NCBI RefSeq assembly: GCF_003700275.1 | Contig: NZ_RBRE01000044.1 | Span: forward strand, 24,250 to 88,249 | Direction: 5' to 3' | Origin: Pseudomonas cichorii | Lineage (GTDB): Bacteria > Pseudomonadota > Gammaproteobacteria > Pseudomonadales > Pseudomonadaceae | DNA: 64,000 bases | Shown: piece after piece, positions 41,773 to 51,577 of the stretch | How positions within the stretch are numbered: the first letter of the stretch is position 1 | Layout of the letters: the number at the start of each line of letters is the position of its first letter | The notes under the pieces: generated by a model | What the model was told of the DNA's origin: nothing | The model's input: only the letters and a program-made list of their open reading frames with translations | Database searches by the model: none | Made by a program: the position numbers and the translations under genes

Positions 41773-43800
41773 ATGCCCACCGAATACGCTGACGGTGCCG
41801 AGGTGTACCGCGAAGCGTATTTGCGTGGGCTGAAGCCTGACCCTGAATTGTGGGTCGATGAGTGGGCTGACGAGTACATGCGGATTCCGCGTGATACCGG
41901 CGCTGCCGAGCCTGGCAAATACCGCACGGCGCGCACACCGTATGCCCGTGAACCCATGCGCTGCCTGTCACCGGCTCACCCGTGCAAGCGGGTGATCACC
42001 ATGGTGGCTTCGCAGTTGATGAAGACCCAGATCGCGCTGAACTGGATCGGCGCGCTGATTCATCAGTCGCCATCGAACATTCTCGCGCTGCTGCCGAGCC
42101 TCGGCCTGGCAAAGCGTGTCTCCGGGCGGATCGGCAAAACCATCAATGCAACACCGGTGCTGCGCGAGCGAGTGGCATCGCCGCGTTCGCGTGATGCACG
42201 TAACACCATGGACACCAAAGAGTTCGAGGGTGGTGCCCTCTACGCCACGACAGCCGGTTCTGCGGCGAACCTTTCGGAACTGTCGGCACGCTTCGTTTAC
42301 GGCGATGAGGTTGATCGCTGGGACGTTGACGTCGATGAGGAGGGTGACCCGATTGAACTGGCCGAAACTCGCGGCAGTACATTCGGACGTAACGCCAAGT
42401 TCTACTTCTCCAGCTCGCCGACGATCAAGGGCGCGTCACGCATTGACGACCTTTTTCAGACCAGCGATCAGCGCTATTACTACGTGCCGTGCCCTACGTG
42501 CGGTCACATGCAAACCCTAGAGTGGGAGCGCCTGCTGTACTCGCCGGACTTTCGCACCGTGCATTACCAGTGCGCGGGTCCCGACTGCGATGTACTGATC
42601 GAGGAGCACCACAAGGGTGACATGCTGGATTGTGGTGAGTGGCGCTCACATGCTGAGGGTGATGGGGAAACAGTTGGTTTTCACCTCAATGCACTGTATG
42701 CCCCATTGGGCTGGCAGAGCTGGGCTGATCTCGCGAAGCAGTACGAGAAGGCCAGGAAGGCTCAGGACCGTGGCGACCTTGAACCCATGCAGGTGTTCTA
42801 CAACACCCGTCTGGCAAAGGTCTGGGACAGCGCTCAAGAGCAGACCAAGGCTTCGGTCCTGCAGGCGCGGGCGCTGCAAGAAGACTTTGTGCTGGGTACG
42901 CTGACGGCTGGAGTGTTGTCCTTGACGGCCTCTGTTGACGTGCAGGCCAACCGACTTGAACTGATGGTGATCGGTTGGGGCGTCGGCATGGAGCGCTGGA
43001 TTGTGGACCACCAGGTGATCATGGGTGACCCGTCAGATGACAGGACCTGGACGATTCTTGATGAACGTCTCAAGGTGCGTTACTGGCATCCATGCGGTGT
43101 GAGCCTTGCGATCTTGGCTGCGGCGGTCGACTCCGGTGGTCATCACACCCATGAGGTGTATCAGTTCTGCCGCATTCGGCGCTGGCGCAACGTTTTCGCG
43201 ATCAAAGGGGCGAGCAAGTCAGGGAAGCCGGTCATTGCTCAGCGTCCGTCTTTGGTTGATGTGACGTGGAAAGGACAGACCGAGCGTAATGGTGCCGAGC
43301 TATGGATCGTCGGCACCGATACGGCAAAAGACTGGATCTACAACCGCTATGCCTTCGATAGCGGGCCGGGTGCCTTGCACTTTGCAAAGGATCTGCCGGA
43401 TGACTTCTTTGCGCAGTGCGTTGCTGAGCGCAAGGTTGCCCGGCATGTGAAGGGCTACAAACGGGTCGAATGGGTCAAGGGCAAGGCTGACCGCAACGAA
43501 GCGCTGGACCTCATGGTGTACAACCTGGCGATGGCTCATTACCTGGGGCTGCATCGTTACGGTGAGCACGACTGGGATCGACTCAAGCAGAAATTGGCGC
43601 AGGCCAGCCTGTTCGATGATGGGCAGCACGCCAAACCTGTGGCCGCAGAGCGCGTCTCTGCAGATGAATCCGTTGAGTCGACGCCGGTAGCGCGTCCGCA
43701 ACCGGTTGCGGCACCGGTCATCAGCCCCCCAGCGCGGCTTCCTGCAGCATCCACTATGCAACGCCGCTCATCTGCCAGCGGCTATCTGAAGAGACGTTGA
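41773..43800 (+). CDS. Terminase large subunit (GpA family)
   Basis: 675-residue GpA-type packaging ATPase/nuclease. Start WVDEWADEYMRIPRDTGAAEPG, ATPase region including VASQLMKTQIALNWIGALIH (lambda-type deviant Walker A), YGDEVDRW acidic motif, a cysteine cluster CPTC ... CAGPDC at about 235-275, and a C-terminal endonuclease domain. GpA terminases normally cut cos ends, which suggests cohesive-end packaging for this phage. Confidence 0.92.
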   Translation: MPTEYADGAEVYREAYLRGLKPDPELWVDEWADEYMRIPRDTGAAEPGKYRTARTPYAREPMRCLSPAHPCKRVITMVASQLMKTQIALNWIGALIHQSPSNILALLPSLGLAKRVSGRIGKTINATPVLRERVASPRSRDARNTMDTKEFEGGALYATTAGSAANLSELSARFVYGDEVDRWDVDVDEEGDPIELAETRGSTFGRNAKFYFSSSPTIKGASRIDDLFQTSDQRYYYVPCPTCGHMQTLEWERLLYSPDFRTVHYQCAGPDCDVLIEEHHKGDMLDCGEWRSHAEGDGETVGFHLNALYAPLGWQSWADLAKQYEKARKAQDRGDLEPMQVFYNTRLAKVWDSAQEQTKASVLQARALQEDFVLGTLTAGVLSLTASVDVQANRLELMVIGWGVGMERWIVDHQVIMGDPSDDRTWTILDERLKVRYWHPCGVSLAILAAAVDSGGHHTHEVYQFCRIRRWRNVFAIKGASKSGKPVIAQRPSLVDVTWKGQTERNGAELWIVGTDTAKDWIYNRYAFDSGPGALHFAKDLPDDFFAQCVAERKVARHVKGYKRVEWVKGKADRNEALDLMVYNLAMAHYLGLHRYGEHDWDRLKQKLAQASLFDDGQHAKPVAAERVSADESVESTPVARPQPVAAPVISPPARLPAASTMQRRSSASGYLKRR

Positions 43801-43801
43801 T

Positions 43802-44008
43802 ATGGCCTACACACAGAAGCAACTCGACGCGGTCGAGCAGGCGATTGCGCGTGGCGAAAAGATCGTGCGCTATGCCGACCGCACCGTTGAATACCGCTCG
43901 GTTGATGAACTGATCCAGGCCCGCGACCAGATCCGTACAGGTCTTGCCAGTGCAGCGGGTCCGCGTTCGCGGGTCGTTCGTCTCTCTCATGGGGGCAAGG
44001 GATTGTGA
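43802..44008 (+). CDS. Head-to-tail joining protein gpW
   Basis: 68 residues, the size of lambda gpW, with YTQKQLDAVEQAIARGEK and the central YADRTVEYRSVDELIQ. Binds the portal-connector after packaging. Four-base overlap (GTGA) with the portal gene. Confidence 0.88.
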   Translation: MAYTQKQLDAVEQAIARGEKIVRYADRTVEYRSVDELIQARDQIRTGLASAAGPRSRVVRLSHGGKGL

Positions 44009-45486
44009 GCACACGCTTCCCCACATTGACCCGTTCGGGGTTTGTGCTGCCGTCGCGGATGAAGGCCAGCTATGAAGGTGCTGCAGACGGTCGGCGTTCT
44101 GCAAGCTGGGACGCGCCGGATACCGGCGTCAACAGCTTGATCATGCCTGCTTTGAGCAACTTGCGTTCGCGCTCTCGGGCGGCTGTGCGAAACGATCCTT
44201 ACGCGGCCAACGCGATAGACCGTCGAGTCAGCAACCTGATCGGCACCGGTATTACCCCGCAGCCGAGGATCAACGACAAGGCATTGCGTCGCCTGCTGCA
44301 GGATCTGTGGGAGGACTGGGTAGATGAATCGGATGCCGATCAGCTCACGGACTTCTACGGGCAGCAAGCCTTGGTGGCGCGCACGGTCGAGCAGTCCGGC
44401 GAATGCTTCATCAGGTTGCGACCCCGGCGTATGGAAGATGGGCTGGCCGTGCCTCTGCAGTTGCAATGCCTGGCCCCGGAGTTTGTACCGCACAACAAGT
44501 TCGAGGTGACCAGCAGCGGCAACGTTATCCGTGCCGGGATCGAGTTCAATGGCTTCGGGCAGCGGGTTGCCTACTGGTGTTATCGCTCGCATCCCAGCGA
44601 CATGGCGGCGTTGAACTCCGGTTACAACATGCTGGTGCGAATCCCGGCCAGCCAGATGCTGCACATCTTTGAGCCGGTCGAACCGGGCCAGTTGCGCGGT
44701 GTTCCCCGCTTGGCTCCAGTGCTCAAGCGTCTGCGAAGTTTGGACAACTACGACGATGCGGTGCTGTTCCGCCAGGAAGTGTCGAACCTGTTTGCCGGTT
44801 TCATTCGCAAGCCTGCAGACAATGGCCCGCCGATGATGGACCCCATCACTGGCGCACCGATCAGTCACGGCTCTGACGGCTTTACGCCCATGGTCGCGCT
44901 TGAACCAGGGACCATGCAGGAGTTGCTGCCTGGTGAGGAAGTTGAGTTTTCAACCCCTCCCGATGGCGGCAACAACTATCCCGACTTCATGCGGCAGCAA
45001 CTGATGGCTGCTGCCGCTGGTGCTGGGTTGCCGTATGAGCTGATGACCGGCGATATGCGTGGCGTGAACGACCGGGTCATCCGTGTTGTGCTCAACGAGT
45101 TTCGTCGACGCCTGGAGCAGCTTCAGTTCTCTGTCTACGTCCACCAGCTCTGCCGCCCCGTGCGTGCTGCCTGGATGGACCTTGCGGTGCTCTCGGGCGC
45201 GCTGGATCTGAACGATTACGCACAGAAGCGGCGCGAGTACTTGCGCACGCGCTGGGTGCCGCAGGGTTGGTCCTACATCCACCCGGTTCAGGATGTGCAG
45301 TCGCGAATGATGGAAATCAACGCAGGGCTCGGTTCGCGCAGTGAGATGTGCCTGCGCACCGGAACGGATGCCGAGATCGTTGACGAAGAGAACGCCGCCG
45401 ATGCGGCACGTGCCCGTTCGCTGGGCTTGAAATACACGACCTTGTTGCCAGTCGATGAGGAACCCGACGAAGAGGAAAAACCATGA
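44005..45486 (+). CDS. Portal protein (lambda gpB family)
   Basis: 493 residues. N-terminal region with RNDPYAANAIDRRVSNLIGTG, central crown/wing segments, and LPYELMTGDMRGVNDRVIRV, a hallmark of lambda-family portals. GTG start at 44005 inside gpW's stop. Four-base overlap with the protease downstream. Confidence 0.93.
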   Translation: MSTRFPTLTRSGFVLPSRMKASYEGAADGRRSASWDAPDTGVNSLIMPALSNLRSRSRAAVRNDPYAANAIDRRVSNLIGTGITPQPRINDKALRRLLQDLWEDWVDESDADQLTDFYGQQALVARTVEQSGECFIRLRPRRMEDGLAVPLQLQCLAPEFVPHNKFEVTSSGNVIRAGIEFNGFGQRVAYWCYRSHPSDMAALNSGYNMLVRIPASQMLHIFEPVEPGQLRGVPRLAPVLKRLRSLDNYDDAVLFRQEVSNLFAGFIRKPADNGPPMMDPITGAPISHGSDGFTPMVALEPGTMQELLPGEEVEFSTPPDGGNNYPDFMRQQLMAAAAGAGLPYELMTGDMRGVNDRVIRVVLNEFRRRLEQLQFSVYVHQLCRPVRAAWMDLAVLSGALDLNDYAQKRREYLRTRWVPQGWSYIHPVQDVQSRMMEINAGLGSRSEMCLRTGTDAEIVDEENAADAARARSLGLKYTTLLPVDEEPDEEEKP

Positions 45487-46628
45487 AACCGCTCAAGCCG
45501 TTTCGCATTTTCAACAAGGCCAAGACCACCTTGCCGGTGGAGGATCAGCACTGGTATCGGATCAAGTCCGAGGCTCAGGCTGAGCAGACCACCATCGAGA
45601 TCTACATCTATGGTGAGATCGGCGGATGGGGCATCACGGCCAATCAGTTCATTCAGGACTTGAAAGCCATTGATGACGGCGTGTCGCCGGTCGTCGCGGC
45701 TTTCAACACCATCGGTGGCGATCTGTTCGACGGCCTTGCGATTCACAACGCACTGAACCGGCTGGGCGAGCGTTGCACGGCACGTATCGATGCACTGGCT
45801 GCCAGTGCCGGTAGCGTTGCGGCGTGTGGCGCGCACCGCATGGTCATGGCTTCCAATGCCATGCTGATGATTCACAACCCGTGGACCTGGACGGCTGGTG
45901 ATGCCGAGGATCTGCGTAAGGTTGCCGATGTGCTGGACCAGACCCTGGAAGCGATCATCGCGGCCTACAAGGCCAAGTCACCAAATATCGACGAAGTCGA
46001 GCTGCGACGGATGGTCAATGACGAAACCTGGCTGACCGCGCAGGAGGCATTGGCCTTGGGCCTGGCAGACGAGATTGGCAACGGGGTAGAGGTCAAGGCC
46101 TGTCTCGGTCAGGGTGCTGTGATGCAGCGTTATCGGCAGACGCCCAAGGCTCTGTTGCAACAGCTCAATACTGTCGATCAGCCAGACAACCCGGACACTT
46201 TGCCGAACAAACCAGACCCAAACGAATCATCGGGTGCTGACCAAGCCAAGCTGGCGCTGATGGTCACCCAGGCGTGCGGCAAGGCAGGCATCAGTAACCT
46301 GATCGAGCCGCTGATTACTTCGACCGGGCTTGCTGATGAAGCCACTGTTCAGGCGGCTATTACCCGTGCCAAGTGTGTGCGTGACTTGTGTGTCGCGGCC
46401 CGGTTGCCTGAGCTGACCGCTGAGTTCGTCAAGGCAGGCCTGGACAAACAGGCCGTGCAGGCTCGTCTCTTCGACAAGCTGGTCACCAGTGGTAAGGGCT
46501 TTGAGATCGATAACAGCCTGCCGCCTGCTGATGACGAGCCTGAGAAAATCCAGGCGCAATTACCCACCCCCAGCTCGATCTATTCTGCTCGACGGCAGGC
46601 AGCAGCTGGTTCTCGAAAAGGAGCATGA
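45483..46628 (+). CDS. ClpP-like head maturation protease fused to scaffold-like domain
   Basis: 381 residues. N-terminal ClpP/S14-like serine protease with nucleophile S108 (DALAASAGSVAA) and active-site H131 (MIHNPWTW); the C-terminal half (about 210-381) is helical and may be the scaffold portion, as in lambda gpC/Nu3. Cleaves scaffold/capsid during head maturation. Confidence 0.88.
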   Translation: MKPLKPFRIFNKAKTTLPVEDQHWYRIKSEAQAEQTTIEIYIYGEIGGWGITANQFIQDLKAIDDGVSPVVAAFNTIGGDLFDGLAIHNALNRLGERCTARIDALAASAGSVAACGAHRMVMASNAMLMIHNPWTWTAGDAEDLRKVADVLDQTLEAIIAAYKAKSPNIDEVELRRMVNDETWLTAQEALALGLADEIGNGVEVKACLGQGAVMQRYRQTPKALLQQLNTVDQPDNPDTLPNKPDPNESSGADQAKLALMVTQACGKAGISNLIEPLITSTGLADEATVQAAITRAKCVRDLCVAARLPELTAEFVKAGLDKQAVQARLFDKLVTSGKGFEIDNSLPPADDEPEKIQAQLPTPSSIYSARRQAAAGSRKGA

Positions 46629-46630
46629 CC

Positions 46631-46978
46631 ATGAGCAAAATCAAACAAGAGCCGGTACACGCCGGTGAATTCCTGCTGAGCGAAGGCAATGGAAATATCT
46701 CGCGAGAGGCGATTGCCGTGGTCGCTGGACCGGCCTTGATGGCAGGTCAAGTGCTGGGGCAGATCGCGGCCACGGGTGAGTTTGCCCCTTACAAGCCGGA
46801 TGCCGAGGATGGTTCTGAAAAGGCGGTGTGTATCCTTTTTGCCTCGCTGGGTGAGTCGGATGTCTCCCGCCGTGGCCGTGCCGTTGTGCGTCTGGCTGAG
46901 GTCAGTGAGGCCCTGCTGACGGGGCTGGATCTGGACGCAGAAAAAGCGCTGTTGGCGAACACCATCATTCTCCGCTGA
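46631..46978 (+). CDS. Head decoration protein D
   Basis: 115 residues with lambda gpD-type core (EFLLSEGNGNISREAI near residue 14, then AVCILFASLGESDVS). The ATG at 46631 is chosen over 46625 because AAAGGAG is correctly spaced only for it. Stabilises the expanded capsid. Confidence 0.87.
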   Translation: MSKIKQEPVHAGEFLLSEGNGNISREAIAVVAGPALMAGQVLGQIAATGEFAPYKPDAEDGSEKAVCILFASLGESDVSRRGRAVVRLAEVSEALLTGLDLDAEKALLANTIILR

Positions 46979-47000
46979 CCCGGTCCTTTCTTTCTATTCA

Positions 47001-47024
47001 GACCCCGCCCTATGCGGGGTTTAT
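47001..47024 (+). terminator. Hairpin between decoration protein and capsid genes
   Basis: ACCCCGC-CCTAT-GCGGGGT followed by TTATT. May attenuate read-through from upstream or serve as a processing site in the late operon. Confidence 0.6.
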
Positions 47025-47041
47025 TCATTCTGGAGTACCTC

Positions 47042-48043
47042 ATGGCTGATATCGCCATTTTTGAAGATGACGCCTTTGGCGTTGCGGCATTGACTGCTGC
47101 GATCAATGAGCAGGAATACGTGCCGGGCCGCTTGGCGGCTCTCGGCTTGTTTGAAGAAGAGGGTGTGACCACGCTCACGGTGCAGATCGAGAAGGATGGC
47201 GACAAGCTGGCGCTCGTTCCGGCAGGTGAGCGGGGCACATCCGGTCTGGTGGTCAATGGGAGCAAGCGTATATTGCTGCCTTTCAACACTGTGCATTTGC
47301 CGCAGACTTTTTCAATCATGGCCGATCAAATTCAGGGCGTTCGTGCTTTTGGTACGCAGACCGAACTACAGGCAGTTCAGGACGTCGTAAATGCCCGTCT
47401 GCTGAAGGTCCGTCGTCAGTTGGATGCTACTCATGAGTTTCATCGCATGGGGGCGGTCAACGGCAAAGTGCTTGATGCGGATGGCAAGTCTGTCCTGCTC
47501 GATATCTATGACCGTTTCGGTGTCTCGCGTCAGCGCATTTCGATGAAGCTGAACGATAAGAGTGAAGATGCCAATGTCCAGGTTCAATGCGTTGAGGCGC
47601 TGGACATGCAAGAGGATGTGCTGGGCAGCGTTACGACCACGGGTGCGCGTGCCTTCTGTGGTAAAACCTTCTGGACAAAGCTCATTGCTCATCCTTCGGT
47701 TGTTGATACTTACAAGGGCAGCCAGCAGGCAGCGGCCCTGCGTGGTGATGGCCGAGCGACCTTCGAGTTCGGTGGTATCTCATGGGAACGCTATCGCGGC
47801 AAGGTTTCAGGCATTGCTTTTGTCCCCGACGACGAAGCTCGTCTGGTGCCTGAAGGTGTTCCTGAGATGTTTCTCTCGGTTTATGCGCCTGCCGACTACA
47901 TGGAGACTGTCAACACGCAGGGCCTGCCGTATTACAGCAAGCTTGAGCCAATGCCCTTTGGCAAAGGCGTTGCCGGTGAAGCGCAGTCCAACCCGCTGCA
48001 TATCTGCACTCGTCCACGTGCAGTCATCAACCTGACGCTCTAA
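47042..48043 (+). CDS. Major capsid protein E
   Basis: 333 residues of the lambda gpE family: MADIAIFEDDAFGVAALTAA start and FMETVNTQGLPYYSKLEPMP-like C-terminal block (seen as YMETVNTQGLPYYSKL), which is a family hallmark. The ATG at 47042 has GGAG at good spacing. Confidence 0.92.
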   Translation: MADIAIFEDDAFGVAALTAAINEQEYVPGRLAALGLFEEEGVTTLTVQIEKDGDKLALVPAGERGTSGLVVNGSKRILLPFNTVHLPQTFSIMADQIQGVRAFGTQTELQAVQDVVNARLLKVRRQLDATHEFHRMGAVNGKVLDADGKSVLLDIYDRFGVSRQRISMKLNDKSEDANVQVQCVEALDMQEDVLGSVTTTGARAFCGKTFWTKLIAHPSVVDTYKGSQQAAALRGDGRATFEFGGISWERYRGKVSGIAFVPDDEARLVPEGVPEMFLSVYAPADYMETVNTQGLPYYSKLEPMPFGKGVAGEAQSNPLHICTRPRAVINLTL

Positions 48044-48045
48044 CC

Positions 48046-48360
48046 ATGGGCTTTCGCGATGTGATCAATGCCGTGGACGACACGGTGTTTGACGTGCTTG
48101 GCGACACGGCGCTCATCGAGGGCCGCGAGGTGCTGGGTATGTTCTCGGCACCCTGGCTTCAGCCCAAGATGGGCCGCATCAATACGGGGTTGCGTGAACC
48201 GCACCTAGTCATCCGCGTCGCGGATTCCGAAGGCGTTCAAGAGAAACAGTTGGTACGTGTCGACTTACCCAAGCCTGATGGTGGCGGTGAGTACACGCTT
48301 GTCCGTGTCGAGCCGGGCGGGGACGGGCTTGTCACTCTGATTCTGAGGATCAACCCATGA
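48046..48360 (+). CDS. Head-tail joining protein (FII/attachment-like)
   Basis: 104 residues, mostly beta, located directly after the capsid gene as is lambda FII. Ends GDGLVTLILRINP. Size and position support a head completion or attachment role; the family assignment is moderate. Confidence 0.65.
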   Translation: MGFRDVINAVDDTVFDVLGDTALIEGREVLGMFSAPWLQPKMGRINTGLREPHLVIRVADSEGVQEKQLVRVDLPKPDGGGEYTLVRVEPGGDGLVTLILRINP

Positions 48361-49007
48361 GCATTGGTAGCTTCTATAAGCAGTCTGCACGCGATGGCAT
48401 GATCACGTTGCAGCCTTCTGCTAAGGATCTTGAGGCCTTCAGGGATTTTGCGGTTGCGGCTCCCAGGGCTGCTGCAACAGCTCAGCGTCGTGCAATCAAT
48501 AAGACTCTGCGCTGGTTGCGTACGCACATTGCAAGGACTGTGAGCCGGTCAGAAAAGATTGCTGTTACGGCAGTTCGGCAACGCCTGCGTGCTTACCCCG
48601 CGGGCAAGGAAATGGAGGGCAAGCTTTGGTTTGGACTCAATTCAATCGCTGCGAGCCGAATCGGGCGTGTTCGGGAAACCAGTCGTGGCGTCTCGGTAGC
48701 GGGGCGCACTTATGAAGGGGCTTTCTTCAAAAAGGTTTACGGCCCCTGGCGTGATATCTGGATACGCAAAGCCAGCAAGCACTGGGATGCAGAGAAGTAT
48801 GGCCAGGATGCTTCGCTGCAAAGAACCGGCTGGATCGCTGAAAACAGTGGTCGCTTCCCTCTTTTCTCCGCGAGTGTTTCTCTTGAGGAGGCTAAATCGC
48901 CGTTTGAAAAATGGGTGAAGTTGGCGGATGAACGCTTGATTGTTGTTCTCAAGCAGGAGTTCAACTTTGAAATTCAGAAGTATCTGAAAGGTGGTGCGCG
49001 TGGCTGA
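48357..49007 (+). CDS. Prophage minor tail protein Z (GpZ-like)
   Basis: 216 residues. Contains AAATAQRRAINKTLRWLRTH and the basic helix typical of GpZ-type tail-terminator-adjacent proteins, and YGPWRDIWIRKASKHWDAE near the C-terminus. Four-base overlap with the previous gene. Marks the junction between the lambda-like head module and the P2-like tail module. Confidence 0.78.
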   Translation: MSIGSFYKQSARDGMITLQPSAKDLEAFRDFAVAAPRAAATAQRRAINKTLRWLRTHIARTVSRSEKIAVTAVRQRLRAYPAGKEMEGKLWFGLNSIAASRIGRVRETSRGVSVAGRTYEGAFFKKVYGPWRDIWIRKASKHWDAEKYGQDASLQRTGWIAENSGRFPLFSASVSLEEAKSPFEKWVKLADERLIVVLKQEFNFEIQKYLKGGARG

Positions 49008-49512
49008 TCAAGGTTTTTTGCTCGACGATCTCTACACGGCTATTGAATCCCACATTCGCGATGCAATATCTGGTTTGCTCTATGTGGGTACCATGCCCGA
49101 TATGCTTGAGCGTGTGTCTCTACCAGCAGTTGTTCTTGAGCTTGTCGAGCTTGAGCCGGGTGTGGATCAGGGCACTGGAGAAACAGCTCTTGTGTCCCGC
49201 ATTGAGGCGCGTGTGATCGTAGGTTCTGAGCAGCAAGCCTGTCAGCAGCAAGCTGCATTCGCTGCCTCACAGATTGCCGTGCTATTGCGTGGTCAGACGT
49301 GGGGGCTTGAGGTCAATCCCGCCGAGTTCGTCCGGGCCGCTCAAGACTGGACGCGGCCCGAGCTTGATAGTTATGCAGTCTGGGTTGTGGAGTGGACTCA
49401 GGGCATTTACCTCGGTGCTGAAGAGTGGCCCTGGCCGGATCAGCCACCCGGCACTCTCGTGCTTGGGCTGGGTGATGATGCGCTGGACGTCGGCCTTGAG
49501 GTTGAGCGATGA
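49000..49512 (+). CDS. Phage tail completion-type protein
   Basis: 170 residues from GTG at 49000 (VADQGFLLDDLY), for which AAAGGTG is well placed; a GTG three codons earlier is possible. Fold prediction by eye is mixed alpha/beta with a C-terminal tryptophan-rich block (WVVEWTQGIYLGAEEWPWPD). Position between GpZ and gpV suggests a tail completion or terminator role, not proven. Confidence 0.62.
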   Translation: MADQGFLLDDLYTAIESHIRDAISGLLYVGTMPDMLERVSLPAVVLELVELEPGVDQGTGETALVSRIEARVIVGSEQQACQQQAAFAASQIAVLLRGQTWGLEVNPAEFVRAAQDWTRPELDSYAVWVVEWTQGIYLGAEEWPWPDQPPGTLVLGLGDDALDVGLEVER

Positions 49513-50075
49513 GTTACGTGTCAGCCCAGCATGACCGGATGCTTGCTGGGGTCATCAAGGGTTGCTACGTGGTTGCAGTGGATCTGGCTGCATCACCGCC
49601 GGTGTGTCGCGTTTCTGATGGAAGTGATTGGGTCAGCGCATGGGTGCGCTGGCATGCGCTGGCCGCAGGGAAGGCCAGGCACTGGCGGGCACCCTCAATC
49701 GGTGAGCAGGGCGGTTTGATCAGCCCGAGCGGTGACCCGGCTCAGGGGACGTTCGTGCCTGGCCTTTACGGCAATGCCGGTGCGCAGCCGGACAACCGTG
49801 ACCACGTCGAGGTCTGGCGGTTCGATGACGGCGGCTCGCTGGTTTACGACTGGCAGGCCAAGAGCTACACCATCGATCTGCCCAGTGGCACGGTCACGAT
49901 AAAAGTCGGCGGCAGCTCTGCGGTTGTCACCGACAGTGCAATTACAGCAACGGCCAGCACGATCACGCTGGCCGGTGACGTCACGATCAGCGGGAAGTTG
50001 AGCGTGGCGGGAGATATTCACGGCGGTGGCCAGATCATTGATACGGGTGGCAACACACCGAATCACAAACATTAA
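49509..50075 (+). CDS. Baseplate assembly protein V (membrane-piercing spike)
   Basis: 188 residues: OB-like N-terminal domain, then a repetitive beta-helix-like C-terminal part (VTDSAITATASTITLAGDVT) ending in GNTPNHKH, whose histidines fit the iron-binding apex of P2/phi92-type spikes. First gene of the P2-type tail module. Confidence 0.88.
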   Translation: MSYVSAQHDRMLAGVIKGCYVVAVDLAASPPVCRVSDGSDWVSAWVRWHALAAGKARHWRAPSIGEQGGLISPSGDPAQGTFVPGLYGNAGAQPDNRDHVEVWRFDDGGSLVYDWQAKSYTIDLPSGTVTIKVGGSSAVVTDSAITATASTITLAGDVTISGKLSVAGDIHGGGQIIDTGGNTPNHKH

Positions 50076-50080
50076 ACCCG

Positions 50081-50103
50081 GCCCGCCCAGTGCGGGCTTT
50101 TTT
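50081..50103 (+). terminator. Terminator after gpV
   Basis: GCCCGC-CCAGT-GCGGGC followed by TTTTTT. Confidence 0.75.
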
Positions 50104-50120
50104 AGGCCTGGAGAAAACTG

Positions 50121-50375
50121 ATGGCAACTGTGAAAACTGATAAAGCCGAAACTGTAGACGGTGATCAAGCAGCGGGGCAGGTCGTTGATTTGCCAACTGG
50201 GCCAGCTATTGCGGTGTCGACCTTTCGCGACAAGGCCTACATGTCGCGTGTGCTGATCATGCCAGGTGACCGTCAACTGACCGTTGCCAAGGCGCGCATT
50301 GAGGTGGGTACGAATGACAAGGTCGCGCTGGACTTTCTCAAGACCCACCCGGACTTTGAGTTGATGCCTGCATGA
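50121..50375 (+). CDS. Hypothetical small tail-region protein
   Basis: 84 residues, rich in short strands, ending KTHPDFELMPA. Four-base overlap (ATGA) with the gpW-type baseplate gene. Not assigned to a family; similar-sized proteins occur at this position in hybrid Pseudomonas/Burkholderia tail clusters, as far as I recall. Confidence 0.65.
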   Translation: MATVKTDKAETVDGDQAAGQVVDLPTGPAIAVSTFRDKAYMSRVLIMPGDRQLTVAKARIEVGTNDKVALDFLKTHPDFELMPA

Positions 50376-50698
50376 TAGGGATGGACCGCCGCACCGGCCA
50401 GGCCATTTCCGGCATCGATCACTTGCGGCAGTCTATCGAAGATATTCTGAGCACGCCTGTCGGCAGCCGCCGAATGCGGCCCGAGTACGGCAGCCAGCTC
50501 CGCCGCTTTGTCGACCTGCCGGTGAACGAAGGCTGGAAAAGTGCCGTTCAAGCCGAAGTTGCTCGGGCGCTTGGGCGCTGGGAGCCTCGCTTGAAGCTTG
50601 AGCGTGTTCGCGTTGTATCTGTCGTTGGCGGCCAGATCACGCTTGAACTGACCGGCGAATACGTGGGCAGCAGTGCAATTCTGGAGGTGACGGCATGA
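50372..50698 (+). CDS. Baseplate wedge protein W (gp25-like)
   Basis: 108 residues of the GPW/gp25 family: IDHLRQSIEDILSTPVGSRR, then the EYGSQL motif. Forms baseplate wedges of contractile tails. Overlaps both neighbours by four bases. Confidence 0.9.
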   Translation: MIGMDRRTGQAISGIDHLRQSIEDILSTPVGSRRMRPEYGSQLRRFVDLPVNEGWKSAVQAEVARALGRWEPRLKLERVRVVSVVGGQITLELTGEYVGSSAILEVTA

Positions 50699-51576
50699 CT
50701 ACTGTTGATCTGTCGGCGTTGCCCGCGCCGCAAGTGCTTGAAGACCTGGACACTGAAGATGTCTACCAGCAGGAGCTGGCGGCGTTTCGATTGTTCATGG
50801 GTGAAAACTGGACCGCGCTGTTGGAAAGCGACCCAGTAGTCAAGCTCCTTGAGTTGGGTGCTTACCGGCAAGTCAGGAACCGAGCGCGCATCAATGATGC
50901 CGCGAAGTCTCTGCTGTTGGCTTACGCGAAAAAAACGGATCTTGATCAGCTTGCAGCGAATGTCAGGCTATCGCGTCTGGTCATTCGTGCTGAAGACCTG
51001 ACTGCCGTGCCGCCTGTCGCGGCGGTGATGGAAGAAGACGATGCCCTGCGAGAGCGCATCCAACTGGTCTATGAGGGCTTGACCACGGCCGGGCCGCGTA
51101 ACAGCTACATCCTTCATGCCCGCAACGCCTCCGGTCTTGTGGGTGATGCCACGGCGGAAAGCCCATCACCAGCCGTTGTAGTCGTCACGGTCCTGGCGCT
51201 GGAGGGTGATGGTGTTGCAGGCCCTGAGCTGCTTGAGCAGGTGCGGGATGGACTGAGCGATGACGATGTGCGCCCTGTCGGCGACCGACTCACGGTCCAG
51301 AGCGCCGAGGTTCTGCGGTACAGAATCGATGCCGTGATCCACATGGCAGGAACTGGGCCGGAAAACGAAGCGGCACTGGCCGAAGGCAAGGCCCGCTTGC
51401 AGGCCTGGATCAACCCTCGTCGTCGCTTGGGCGTTGAGGTTGCACGCTCGGCGATTGATGCGCAGTTGCACATTGCCGGGGTCAGTCGGGTTGAGTTGCC
51501 GGGCTGGTCAGACATCAAGCCAACCAAGGCGCAGGCGGCCTGGTGCGAAGGTTTTGATGTGAAGGTGGGGACTTGA
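50695..51576 (+). CDS. Baseplate assembly protein J
   Basis: 293 residues of the gpJ/gp6-like family: N-terminal LLELGAYRQVRNRARINDAA (about 50-75) and the central GLTTAGPRNSYILHARNASG. Connects wedge to tube. Order W-J-I as in P2. Confidence 0.92.
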   Translation: MTTVDLSALPAPQVLEDLDTEDVYQQELAAFRLFMGENWTALLESDPVVKLLELGAYRQVRNRARINDAAKSLLLAYAKKTDLDQLAANVRLSRLVIRAEDLTAVPPVAAVMEEDDALRERIQLVYEGLTTAGPRNSYILHARNASGLVGDATAESPSPAVVVVTVLALEGDGVAGPELLEQVRDGLSDDDVRPVGDRLTVQSAEVLRYRIDAVIHMAGTGPENEAALAEGKARLQAWINPRRRLGVEVARSAIDAQLHIAGVSRVELPGWSDIKPTKAQAAWCEGFDVKVGT

Positions 51577-51577
51577 G